A stretch of 64,000 nucleotides of DNA, from assembly GCF_037975245.1 (NCBI RefSeq), contig NC_092569.1, forward strand, positions 221,001 to 285,000, given 5' to 3'. Of this stretch, positions 50,075 through 61,191 are shown piece after piece (position 1 is the first letter of the stretch; each line of letters begins with the position of its first letter). The notes under the pieces were generated by a model. It searched no databases and had not been told where the DNA came from. It was given only the letters and a program-made list of their open reading frames with translations. A program made the translations under genes and the position numbers. Source of the DNA: Apostichopus japonicus (taxonomy: Eukaryota > Echinodermata > Holothuroidea > Aspidochirotida > Stichopodidae).

Positions 50075-51520
50075 TTCTTGGTTGATGTACTCATGTTATT
50101 TGCTATGTCTAGGGATGATTTGGATATACAACAGACCATAAAATGTAACAACCATGATATCTGGTTACATTACTATGTCACTTAGAGCTGACGAGAAACA
50201 ACCTAGAATATCAGAGACTCATTGTTTAAAGTGACTCAAAAATCAATGTAGAATATCAGAGACTTGTTGTTTAAAGTGACTAAAAATCAATGTAGCAAAC
50301 AAACATTTGTTTCAATTAGGGTATATCTTGCTGGTATTTGATATATTTATTATATATGGAGCACCAGGAGGTTCATAAGATGATATGATATGCTGTAATG
50401 CATTTATATGCTCATGTCTATGTTTTCTCAAAATGCAGCGTTTGGTCCACAATATCTTTCAAAGCCCCAGAATGATCTAAAATGATCTAACCTAAGACAC
50501 TCATTGTTAGATTTTTACACCAAATGAAAGTTAACAAGCACATAATAATGTGCAATTTATTGGATCAAATAGCTTAAACACCTTTAACAAATTAGGTCAG
50601 AGTCTATTTTAAGTGGTTTACAAGTGCGTGATGCTAAATTTTCCTTTTCAAGATAACATTGTATATGAGATATAATTTATTCAGCTTACAGCATGAATAC
50701 AGTATGTTAGGAGAGCCTTGTAATCATGTTGTATATTAAGTACATTCTACTACTGCCCATGGGAAGAATAAGGTTGGGAGACCACCTGTCATTGTATTTC
50801 ATGAACAAGTTTTGTCTTATACTGTTTTCTTTCTCTACAAATTGTTCATCATGCAGTTGCCAATAAACTTTTTAAGATGTATAATAATAAGTGTTTTATA
50901 CCTCACAACCTGGACACACAAATGTAACACAGAAGGTCCAGAAATATCATGCTGTACAAATTATATTATACTTTTTTTTTTACAAATGTGATCATTTCAG
51001 TTGTATTTATGAGACTTGATGTAATGTACTGTTCAACATGAATTGTATAATTATTCATACATTAAGCATATATATCTCTTGTCTATGGGTTGCCTATGGT
51101 GAGGTGGTTTAATCCCATGCCAAGGTGAGAAATGTGTTACAGCTCATAATCATAGGCGTAGTAACAATGAGGGGCAGGGTTTGGGAAGCAAGGGCAGGGA
51201 GAGAGGCAATGTCCGGAGGTAAATTAAATGTGTTGTACTTGGTGCTCATCAGTGATGTTATCAAAATGGGCTTGATAAAGAACTCACTAGCAAGTTCCTC
51301 ATGGGAGTGGGCAATGAAAGAAAGTGTAAATTGACTCAAGTGTTATGATAACATGAAAGACGAGGGGGCTTACAAGGGGCCAACAAGGCGGTGGAGCACT
51401 GACGGGGGAGGGGGGCGTCGCCAAGGGACTACACCACCTAACATGCAGTATTTTCAGATACCAATTATTTTTCACAGTGGCTCAAGCACAACACATTTCA
51501 GAAAAAGGAGCTCTGAATTT
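50075..51520. other. A/T-rich intergenic stretch, nothing recognised
   Basis: It contains a short local duplication ('gaatatcagagactcattgtttaaagtgac' twice, 50207-50281). No coding exon, RNA gene or transposon end could be recognised on either strand. Confidence 0.4.
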
Positions 51521-51521
51521 T

Positions 51522-51551
51522 TAGCTCATACCAGCATGCTGGTGTGAGCTA
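51522..51551. repeat. Near-perfect palindrome heading a dispersed repeat
   Basis: TAGCTCATACCAGCA is followed directly by TGCTGGTGTGAGCTA, giving 14 of 15 paired positions. It is followed by (TCTATCAC)n-like repeats to 51604, then the dispersed repeat of 51605-52200. Confidence 0.8.
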
Positions 51552-51604
51552 TTGTTACAGTGCGGCGTCTATCACTCTATCATTCTATCACTCTATCACT
51601 CTAT

Positions 51605-54444
51605 CCGTCAACAATTGGTAAAACCGCTGCCACTCGCACAGTGTTTGATGGAATTTCATGAAACTTGGACACAAGGACCATTAGGTATAGGTCCATCAGG
51701 AATGGTCTGAAAGTTGGGGTCAAAGGTCACCTGTGGGCCGTAATGGGCCATTTTGTGGAAATACGCAAAATGCTTCTTCTCCTACAGATTCCATGGTACA
51801 ATGTTGAGGGTTTGACACGATAGTACTATGGTAGTTTTACCTTCAGGGTGTTCATGAATTTGAGATCAAAGATCAACTAGGGGTCTTTTGTGGCCCGGGC
51901 CGCGGCCCTATATTTTCAAATTGCTCCTGTTCGTACAGTGTATGGCCAATTATAATGAAACTTGGTCACAATGTTCCTCGGGATGAGAGTTACGAGGGGT
52001 GTTCGGAAAATTGAGGTCAAATGTCATTTAGGGGGTCATCGGGGGTCATTCTTTGTAATATTTTCAAATATCTCAATCTCCTCAAGATTTTGATGGATCA
52101 TATTCAAAGTTGAACTGATGATTGTTGGATTGTGTATGAATAAGGTGATGCCTAAAATTTTTGGTCAAAGTTAATTAACTATAATTAATCCCCATTGTTT
52201 AAAAAAAATCTGAGCCTTCACTTTTTGCCAAAGCTCCTTTAATTTGTCTCCCAGTCACTGCAGTGTTTGTTTACATTTGTGGTTAAGCTCTGCAGAGGCT
52301 GTTAGTGGAATTAAAGCAGGACTGGGAGTTGTTATTAACTGTTGAACTGTAAGCATGAGAGCCCTATAGCCAATCAGCACTTGCCGATTCTTAGAAGTCT
52401 TTGAGCCTGAGGTATGTAGGCAGCTTGTGAAGTTATGTCTTATAGGGAGTGCTTGTGAAGTTATTTCTGCTAAGGTAGAGGGGAGAAAGTTTAATAGGGT
52501 AGGTCAGTGGTATTGTCTGAGAGAGTGGGTAAAATAGGATTTAAAGGGGAAAATAGGAATTATAGCCAGTGGTGTGGCCAGGGTTCTGCTAACGGAGGGG
52601 GGGGGGGGGGTTATCCCTCATGGGCCCAAAATTGGTTTTGTGGGCCATACATTTTTAAGCTCGAAAAGGTATGAGCTTCTGCACCATTGGTGCTCTAGTT
52701 GTAGTCCTGGATAGGGTCTGGGTGGAAGCTGCAGCACCAATTTCCCACTTAACACATCGTTATCCTCCTGAGTATATCAATGGAGAGGGATGGAAATATT
52801 TATCATTCAACCCATTTTTATTATAGAATACTTTGGCTCATTTCCTGTGGTTGACATCGCCTGTCAGTGAAATCATATCCAGATGGTCTACAAACAGCAT
52901 GAGAAATCAAAAGATTAAGAAATGTTTGTAAGGATAACTTTATTATTTCTAACTAAAACTTTGTGGAACCAAAACTCTTTTTTAGTAGAGATTAAAAAAT
53001 TTAGGTGTGATTTAGTACTTAATTGAATACGGATAGAAGCAGTACTGGGTGCTGGGTCCGTTATACGTATCCTGGCAGAAATTTGAGAACTTTCATTTTT
53101 TGCCTAAATTTGCCAATTTTGGTAAGATTGTTTCAAATTTCAACCAAAATCACGACTTTTTTAATTCTTCCCAAAATTGTACCTGCCGTGTGTGGCGCCC
53201 TTTGGATTCCTTTCCAGGTGACAAGAGTAATATAAACACTCATATTCTGGTGGAAAAATGAAATATAAAAACCATATCTTGACGACATTTCATATCAAAT
53301 TTAAATGACTAAAGCATCGTCGTATGCCAATTTTGTCTCGAGAGAAGCGTGTACTGGGTGCTGAGATTCTGTTGTACGTATCCTGACAGGAACTTGAGAA
53401 CTTCCATTTTTGGCCCAAATTTGACGATTTTGTAAGGCTATAGCCTATATTCTTATGACTTTGTCCAAATTTTCGACAAAATCATGACTTTTTTTAATAC
53501 TTCCCAAAATTGTACCTACAGTGATTGGCGCCCTTTTGATTTTTTTCCAGGTGATAAGAGGATTATAAACACTTAAATTCGCGATTTTGGGCCAAAATTT
53601 GAAAAACCATAACGGTATAATATAGCCTTACCAAAAAATTAGCCGAAAAATAAAAGTTTGCAAATCAAAATTTCGATGCTCTGATTCGATTTCCGAGGCT
53701 CATCAGACTTTTCTCTTGCAGTTAAAACTTTCATGCTATGGACTTTTAAGCCTCTAAATATTAAAATGATATTTCATATTGTGTCATGAAATTGCTCCCT
53801 TTTTAACACTACGGATGGATTAGGAGGTGATTATTGGCCGTCTGTTAATCAGAAGGGCGCCACCGATTCCAAGCATGAGTTTTGCAGAGAAATAAAAATT
53901 ATGGCCTAAATTTGAAGGGAAAGAAAATCATTAGAAACAATTATACCCCCACTTTGTCTATTCATCCTGTCTTTTCGTATAGTTGAAAATCCAATAAAAT
54001 TTCCATGGAATACGGCATATGGCTTTCCCATAATTAGTACAAGAAGCCTTTTGTTTTGGTTGGAGGTCATTTGAGGTCAGCAGATGGCAATTTGTGAACC
54101 TGAACATCAAATTAGCTCACATATGCATGGTAGGATATAACCTTATGTAGTGTAAGGTTTTTACACAATTTGGTGTAGGCTAGATTTCAAAAGGTCACTA
54201 CGGGTCAAACCTTGAAATCCGTGAAAAGCCTGTTATCTCCAAATTGGAAACTTGATTGGCTCTCATCTTTAACATGTCTTCCCTATAATGAGTGCAAGAA
54301 AGTCATTTGAGGTCAACACATGTCTGACAATATAAACACAGCAACTTCAAAAGTTCAACATTTTTCTTGGTATGTAGAGCATTGGCGTGCACAGGGAGGG
54401 TTTTTTATCCCCAGACTGTTTACGGTAGGGGTATTTACCTTTAT
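51605..54444. repeat. Cluster of old dispersed repeats
   Basis: 51605-52200 carries the AGGTCA-rich dispersed family. 52560-52700 looks like a transposon end with a G run. 53040-53340 and 53345-53640 are two diverged tandem copies (both with 'gtactgggtgctg', 'gtatcctg.cag', 'cccaaaattgtacct', 'ttccaggtga'). 54050-54320 is again the AGGTCA-rich family. No gene is seen. Confidence 0.55.
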
Positions 54445-55033
54445 GGGAGGGGCAGTGGCGGAGAAACAGGGGGGGTTGGGGGGGTTTTAACCCCCCCACT
54501 TTTTGAAGAGGGGGGGTTGGCCCACACAATCAACCCCCCTAGTTTTTGCCAGTAATGTTCTGTTATAGCCTATGTTATGTGCTCCAAAAGGCATAATAAA
54601 TCAAATTATTAAATTTGAAATTGTTGAAGTCATTTCAACCTTTTACCTGGTAGGCTACATCAACAATTAACGACCGAAAACCGAGTTAGAATTGACCCAC
54701 ACATTATTTCTAGCCCCTTTCCCCCACCTTGCGCATTGGAACTTGTAGCTCATAGTGCTAACTTCACCCCACAACAGATATACACAAAATAACGTTTTGT
54801 TGCTCTTGAATAGCTTTGGATCTGTATACACTTGCCAACTTCAACGAGGTGAAGGAAGGAAAAGAAAAGAGAGAAAAGGAGAAAAGGTTGGAGTAGAAAA
54901 TACGGCAAGAAAACGGGAAGAGAAAGAGGAACAGTGACAAAATTATTCGAATTTGTAAAGCAAACAGCAGATATCACATCATCACATATCAGTGAGCATG
55001 AAAATGGCGTTCCACGATAAACAGCCTCCAAAC

Positions 55034-55591
55034 CATGGGCACAGATCCTGGTGAGGACAGCGGGACGCGTCCCCACCAACTTTTTCAGTAGTGGGGACAT
55101 GATATACCGTGTCCCCACCAATTTGTCTTGACCAATAGCTGCATTTCAAGTTCCCCTGTATTGAACTTTGGCGCAGTTTGATCCAGCATTGTGCAAATGA
55201 CATGCAGCAGTTCTCATTTTATTGTATTTTATCCACAGTTGTTAAATATAGGACGGAAATCGCATTTGCGGCAGTCTATATTTGTTTTCTGGGAGAGGAC
55301 CCCAGACCCATCGTATATACAAAAGTCTACTTGGATTATTTGTCCCCTGATTTTCTTTCTGCAGACGCCCATGTATTTCTCCAAACTAAATGTCTAAGCC
55401 ATGAGATCTAAAACTTAAGGAGGTTTAGGAGCATCATTAGGTCTGGGAAGTGTTATTTCCGGCGATCTGGGAGGTATATTTGCCCAAAAAAATCGTACGC
55501 TACGCGCAAACCCATGGTCGCGCTCCGCTTAGATAGTGTCATAGAACAGACACGCGTCCCCACCATTATCCAAGACTGATCTTCGCCCATG
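55034..55591 (+). mobile_element. Nested hAT-like element
   Basis: The ends CATGGGCACAGATC and, inverted, CATGGGCGAAGATC match at 12 of 14 positions. Flanks CTCCAAAC and CTCAAAAC (55026-55033 and 55592-55599) match at 7 of 8 positions, an aged 8-bp duplication. Both ends carry GGGACGCG/CGCGTCCCC words. It holds hairpin module copy 3. Confidence 0.75.
55439..55537 (+). repeat. Subterminal hairpin module, copy 3
   Basis: Begins 'aggtctgggaag' and ends 'cgcttagatagt'. The hairpin core has diverged (GCGCAAACCCATGGTCGCGC) yet still pairs GCGC with GCGC and ACC with GGT. It lies 54 bp before the right end of the nested element. Confidence 0.8.
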
Positions 55592-56054
55592 CTCAAAACT
55601 GTCGATGTGTGTAGTGTTCGGTTTCGGAAATATCTGGTATATTTTTATTTCCGTCAACGAAATTTTTTAGTAGCCGTCTGAATTTTCGAAAATTCCCTAA
55701 TCAACATTCTTCATCATACTTCATCATACTCGTGCAATTTTGACCCGTCTGTTAAAGGAGGTTTTTCTATATCGGTTGTCCATAAATGATATTTTGTGCA
55801 ACATTATGGGTATGTTTTTAAGTGAATTTATTCACGAGAATTGTAAACTTTCAAATTCTGAACAGTGGGGCTGACGGATATTGTGGGCCGCGATGAAGAA
55901 TCACCTACAAAAGCAATGATCCACAGGATATGTGATGAAGTCGAACATGATGTGTGACTGGTGACAATCTTCAAAAAGGTTATAGATGAGAAAAAAAGTA
56001 TTTGGAAAAAACTTGGTTCTCAGGCAAAAGTGTACATATGGTTGGTCAGTTTCA

Positions 56055-56153
56055 AGCCCGAGAAGTGCCATTTCCGGTGATCTGGGGGTACCAAAACCAG
56101 AAATTTGCTTGTACGCTGCGCGCCAACCAATGGTGGCGCTCCGCTTAGATAGT
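56055..56153 (+). repeat. Subterminal hairpin module, copy 4
   Basis: Contains TTTCCGGTGATCTGGGGG and GCGCCAACCAATGGTGGCGC and ends 'cgcttagatagt'. It is followed after 42 bp by the right-end-like CATACGCCCCTG. Confidence 0.85.
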
Positions 56154-56214
56154 AATATGCGCCCCCCGGGTTAGAAAATCCTGCATACGCCCCTGGTTAA
56201 ATGCAGCTTTTTAA

Positions 56215-56314
56215 GGCCTGGGCAGTGCAATTTACTGCAATTTGGGAGGCAATATTTGCCAAAAAATTTTTGTGCACTTCGCGCCAACTTATGGTGGCGC
56301 TCCACTTAGATAGT
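56215..56314 (+). repeat. Subterminal hairpin module, copy 5
   Basis: The most diverged copy: GCGCCAACTTATGGTGGCGC and 'cacttagatagt' are kept. It ends 76 bp before the CTCCGCCACTG terminus of the 1.9-kb element. Confidence 0.8.
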
Positions 56315-56398
56315 GAGCCAGCAGTTATGACTTTTTATTTCATCAATGGCCTGCAACCCCCCCACTTCTGACAAGAAATCTCCGCCACTGGGGAGGGG

Positions 56399-58802
56399 TC
56401 ACATACGAGTGCTGAGGATTTTATAAAGGAGGGAGCGGTGCGGCCCTGGGCGTCTTCCTCCCGAAAAAATAATAAAAGTTTGAGGTAAAATGACAAGATG
56501 AATTCTGAGTAATATTTAGACTATAGGCTAAATTAAGGTATTTCATTAGTTCTTAATGCAAAGTTGTTCATAAAAGTAATCTTGAACTTTTATGTGAAGT
56601 TTAAATGGGGTTTCTCCATAGTCTCGGTACGCAGGCCCGTATCCAGACATGGGCACCGGGGGGGGGGGGTCCTCTCCCTGGGTGCAGACTATTGTTCGCC
56701 CATCTGTGCTACAAACATGTCCACAACAACTTGAAGGGCACGGGTAATTTGACCCTCCTTAAATTGTTAATGTCTTTCCATTAGTCAATTATTGGTCTCC
56801 CTCCACCTCAGAAATCATTGCTACGGGTTCGGGAAGGTTCAGATCATCTGAAGAAAGTCTGAATGCCATTTAACCTACTTAAACCGATCTTTAAACATAT
56901 ATCATCCATGATAAATATATAAGAGGGTCCCAATAAAATGGAAATACAAATAACCTGATCTACTCTCAACTCTAGTAACCTTACATTGAGGCTGTAACCA
57001 TATGATGGTGACGAAGTTAGGCCAATTGAAGCTTCACGAGTCATTGGTAAATATCGGACCTAAGCTATACTGTATATTATTTTAGTCGCATGCTGTTGCA
57101 GCGATGTTTCTATTTTGCATGCGCATTATCGCAAGCCTAATACTCTTTTTTAATATTTTTTATAATGTCCTTATTATAAAAACGATTGCCTTTTTCAAAT
57201 GCCGTGATGTGTTTCAATTGCTGGTCGTGCGACATTTTTTCGGGTTTACGTTTACCGAATATGCAACAAGGATGACCTTTGTTTCCCTATTGGCGCTCCA
57301 TAATCACCCAACACGCGTATTGCTAAGTTGGCTAACGTTAGGTGTTAGATATGGATCAAAGAATCGGACGACAACGCTACTTTGAAAGTTTGATGTACCC
57401 ATGCATGCTCTTGGTCTTGATACTGCACAAATCGCCCCTGATGTGACTGTTGACGTGCAGTCAGAAGTTGTTAATCTGCGGCAGTAGTTGATTATAGTTG
57501 TTTGGGTCGTTAACTTAAGGTATCGCCGTCGGTTACCTTGCGCTGGCCCTATATTGGGTGACATTTCTTAAAACGGTATCTTTACTTACAACAAGTTACA
57601 GATTGACATGATCTGGACTGAAGATTGTTCGAAGGTAGCCTAACATTAGTAGTACTAGTAACAGACTAGGCCTAGCCTAGGCCTATCTTAGGTTTGAATA
57701 AACCAGTACTACTACTAGCCTAAGTAAGAGAGCTGAATATCCAACTCCGAGTCATTATATTACTAGGCTTGCCAAGTTAGATCATCTGAGTCTATTTCTA
57801 TGGTTAGGTCAACTCTAGGCTAGGCCTACGTCTCAAAGCAAGGCCTAGCCTAGGCTCCCCTACTCCATAGTGGTTTGAACCTTCAAAGTTCAAGTTCAAC
57901 ATAGCCTAACTTAAGTTGAGGAGCAGTAATCACCCGTTTCTTGAGTCCTGAGTTCAAGCTAGGCCTACTTGGTTTGTTACCTCGATGTAGTAGAACTAGT
58001 ATTAGGCCTAGTAATAGAATTACACACTTTGTGACTAAATGAACCAGTAGTAGGTACACACAACTAGTCATGTGCAAAACACACTCTGGTCTGGAATGAA
58101 CATATTTCCTTCTTTCTTTTATATAAAAAAAAAACACCTCAAAAGAACCAAAATTTCCTACAAAGATTGAATTTGTTTGACTTTGAAACAAGTAAATCAC
58201 AACAATCAACCATGCATGATACAGAGTTACTGAATGAATTTGCAAATAGGCCTAGGCTATACTGCATCACATTTTTATGCTATACATTTTGACAATTGCA
58301 TTGCAAATGGGGTGCAAAGTGTCACATTTTGTGATGAGATTCTGGCCAAATCAAATACTGCACTTAGGTTAGGCCTACCTTAGTCTTCTAAGTACTCTTG
58401 CATACTGTACATCAGCCAAGGCCCAGTCTAAAGGCCTAACTTAACTCCAAGTTATATATTGTGCTAAAATTAGCCAATGTAAGTTCAGGCCTGATGGTAG
58501 GCTACAGTAGCAGGGCCAGTTGATGTTGGACCAACATTAATGCCAGATTATACTTAGACCATGACATACATATATGATTCATATAGGCTGGCCTTGCCCA
58601 TGTAAAGAAAGTAAAGTTACAATTAACAGAACGATTTCTTTGGTTGTGGCTATTTACCTAATTTTCTGGTGAATAAGCATGGCCTGTTTGTTTATTCACC
58701 CCAATCACAATCAAAATACACAATTTTAACATAAAATGGTTAATTGCAACCAAGTGCACAGTTTATTACAGTGTACAATTTGTAAATATTGCCCCTGCAG
58801 AA
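56399..58802. other. Intergenic stretch rich in taggcctag words, no gene recognised
   Basis: A transposon-end-like sequence with a G run sits at about 56630-56690. From 57640 to 58520 the sequence is dense in 'ctaggcctag' words in both orientations. The upstream exon or promoter of the POP1-like gene may lie here (the exon at 62790 is entered by splicing), but no exon could be identified. Confidence 0.4.
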
Positions 58803-58928
58803 TGTGATGTTATTAGTAGTATGCTCCCTGGACCACGTTTAGGTTTTAGTTGTGTTCACCCTCGACCACGGTGCTTGTTGTGTTTGTTCATTCTAGTTGG
58901 TTAAAACCTACAGTTATAGGTCACGTCA
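58803..58928 (+). repeat. Left LTR, 126 bp
   Basis: Starts TGTGATGTTATTAG and ends GGTCACGTCA. It contains TAGTTGGTTAAA (58894-58905), the exact complement of the putative primer-binding site. One mismatch to the right LTR (TTAAAACC versus TTAATACC). Confidence 0.97.
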
Positions 58929-58929
58929 A

Positions 58930-58941
58930 TTTAACCAACTA
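58930..58941 (+). promoter_or_regulatory. Putative self-priming primer-binding site
   Basis: TTTAACCAACTA begins 2 bases after the LTR, where a tRNA primer-binding site usually lies. It does not start with TGG as tRNA sites do. It is perfectly complementary to TAGTTGGTTAAA inside the left LTR. This matches the self-priming arrangement known from Tf1-type elements. Confidence 0.6.
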
Positions 58942-58950
58942 AAATCTAAA

Positions 58951-60393
58951 ATGGATAGGATTCTACGCCCAGAACGTTTTGATGCAGATTCGAACTCTGA
59001 AAATGCTGCTAAAGCATGGAAACACTGGTTTAAGACATTCGAAAATTTCATATCTTTTCTCACAGGAGAGCCTAACAAGCTATGTATACTTACTAACTTC
59101 GTTTCGCCTAAAGTATACGAATCGATAGCGGACTGTACTACATACGAGACAGCGATTAAAATCCTCGGCGACTTGTATGTTAAACCAAAGAACGAGATTT
59201 TCGCTCGCCATCTGTTAGCGACTAGACGTCAAGAACCTGGTGAGTCTTTGGATACATATTTGCAAGCTCTGAAAACTCTTGCTAATGATTGCAACTTTAA
59301 GTCAGTCACAGCAGAAGCATATCGCGATGAATACATTCGTGACTCTTTCATAAGTGGCTTACTTTCCCCTTCCATAAGACAAAGGCTCCTAGAAAACAAA
59401 ACTCTTGATTTGCAAACAATGCATGATCAAGCTCGTGCACTTGAATCAGCACAAAAGAACTCAGAATCGTATACTCTTCATGGACCCCCTACACTGACAC
59501 CCCAAAGTGCTGCAGTAAAAAGTGACATCAGACCTGAACCACTAATGGAAACTATTGATAGCGCATCCACAACTACTGCAAAGTGTTTCTTTTGTGGATA
59601 TGCAAAGCACCCACGTTCACGATGCCCAGCAAGAGACGAGACATGTAACAAGTGTGATAAGAGAGGTCATTTTGCCAAGGTATGTCAATCCAAATCAAAC
59701 TCAAAGACTTCAGCCTCCCTCTCCACCCTAGCCACTGCAATAAGTGCAGCAAGCCCACCAAAACTCGCCAAAGCCAGTGTACAAGTAACCATTAATGGCA
59801 GGCTAGCTGACTGCCTCATAGATAGTGGCAGTACCGAAAGCTTTATTCACCCACAGCTAGCTAAAGCACTCTCTTTGGAACTAAAACCTTCAGGGGTTTC
59901 AGTTAACATGGCCTCGTCCTCATTATCTGTCAAAACAAAAGGTGTTTGTTATGTGGACATTGTTCTCAACAGGCATTGCTATAAAAACGTGATCTTAGGA
60001 GTATTACCAGGATTGTGTGCGGATGTTATACTCGGTCAGGATTTCCAGCAAAAGCATTCAAGTGTCATCCTTAAGTATGGAGGGGAACTCCCTCCCCTAG
60101 TCCTATGCGGTTTAACAACCTTGAGAACAGAACCGCCGCAACTATTTGCTAACCTTAGTCCTGACATCCACCCAGTAGCTGCAAAATCTCGTCGCTACAG
60201 CTCAGATGACAAGAAATTTATAGCAGCTGAGACTCAACGCCTCTTACGCAAAGGAATCATTGAGAAAAGCAATTCTCCATGGAGAGCTCAAGTTGTGGTT
60301 ACCAAAGACGAAAACCACAAGAAACGACTTGCCATCGATTACTCTGAAACAATAGATTCACCCTCCAGGACAGTTACCCACTTCCACGAATAG
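58951..60393 (+). pseudogene. Gag, protease and start of reverse transcriptase (broken by frameshift)
   Basis: The first ATG after the LTR opens a 480-codon frame. The N-terminal two fifths are gag-like. Two CCHC zinc knuckles follow (C-x2-C-x4-H-x4-C, about 59584-59688), then an aspartic protease with DSGS (about 59820-59833) and the first part of reverse transcriptase with RLAID. The frame then runs out at a TAG (60391-60393) within the RT domain. Gag and pol appear to share one frame, with no stop between them. An upstream in-frame extension into the LTR lacks an ATG and is ignored. Confidence 0.9.
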
Positions 60394-60401
60394 ATGAAAC
60401 T

Positions 60402-60695
60402 GTGGATAAGATCGCTCAATATCAGGTATTTAGCACCATTGACCTGCGCAGCGCATATCACCAAGTACCACTCAAGGAAGATGATAAAAGCTACACAGCC
60501 TTTGAGTCAGATGGAAGCCTCTATCAGTTTACTCGAGTCCCCTTCGGTGTCACAAATGGGGTCCCATGCTTTCAAAGGATCATGGATTCTTTCATTGAGG
60601 AAGAAAAACTCACAGAGACTTTTGCTTATTTGGATGACATCACCATTTGTGGTAGGGACCAGAAAGAGCATGATCATAACTTGCAAAGATTTTAG
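60402..60695 (+). pseudogene. Reverse transcriptase palm segment (second frame)
   Basis: Continues the RT domain in the next frame, with FSTIDLRSAYHQV and the catalytic YLDDI (about 60627-60641). The open frame actually begins a little upstream, near 60351. It ends at a TAG (60693-60695), where the next frame takes over. Confidence 0.9.
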
Positions 60696-60718
60696 AGGCT
60701 GCAAAGAGAAAGAACATT

Positions 60719-61186
60719 GTGTATAATGAGAACAAATGCACATTCTTCACCACCAAAATAAGTATCCTAGGTTATCTGGTGGAAAATGGTACAAAGCGCC
60801 CCGACCCCGAGCGTCTCCGTCCCCTTCGTGAACTCAAATCACCTGAAAACATGAAATCACTAAGACGCACACTTGGATTCTTTGCTTACTGTTCTAAATG
60901 GATTCCAGACTATGCTCGAAAGATTCGTCCATTAGCAACAGTCACACTGTTTCCAATATCAGATGAAGCGAATGAGACTTTTGAGAAATTAAAGAAGGAA
61001 ATTGAGAATTCAGTGGTTGTTGCCATTGATGAGTCTCTCCCATTCCAGGTAGAAACGGACGCTTCAGAATTTGCAATAGCAGGAACTCTAAACCAAGCGG
61101 GTCGCCCAGTGGCTTTCTTTTCGCGCACCTTACAAGGCTCAGAGCGCCGTCACGCATCAGTTGAAAGGAGGCACAAGCGATCATAG
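60719..61186 (+). pseudogene. Reverse transcriptase thumb and RNase H (third frame)
   Basis: Shows a typical RT connection (KCTFF, LGYLV) and an RNase H start with the catalytic VETDASEFA (about 61051-61077). It is cut inside RNase H near 61170. Confidence 0.88.
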
Positions 61187-61191
61187 AAGCT

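Larger units (their letters stand above)
54453..56390 (+). mobile_element. hAT-like element, 1.9 kb, with nested insertions
   Basis: The termini CAGTGGCGGAGA and TCTCCGCCACTG are inverted repeats. The 8-bp target duplication GGGAGGGG is perfect (54445-54452 and 56391-56398). Inside lie the nested element 55034-55591 and two hairpin modules (56055-56153 and 56215-56314). The first of these is followed by a right-end-like CATACGCCCCTG at 56184-56195, so more than one insertion is layered here. No intact transposase is visible. Confidence 0.85.

Noticed and set aside
57104-57385. 93-codon plus-strand ORF upstream of the retrotransposon
   Set aside because: It is Phe/Leu-rich with no recognisable domain, no conserved splice signals and no link in phase to the POP1-like exons.
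57609-57635. Possible first exon of the POP1-like gene (ATGATCTGGACTGAAG then GTAGCC)
   Set aside because: It would end in phase 0, whereas the exon at 62790 needs one leading base if its frame is read from the 5' edge.
58897-58950. Extending the gag frame into the left LTR
   Set aside because: The extension has no ATG and crosses the LTR and primer-binding site; ATG 58951 is the first plausible start.
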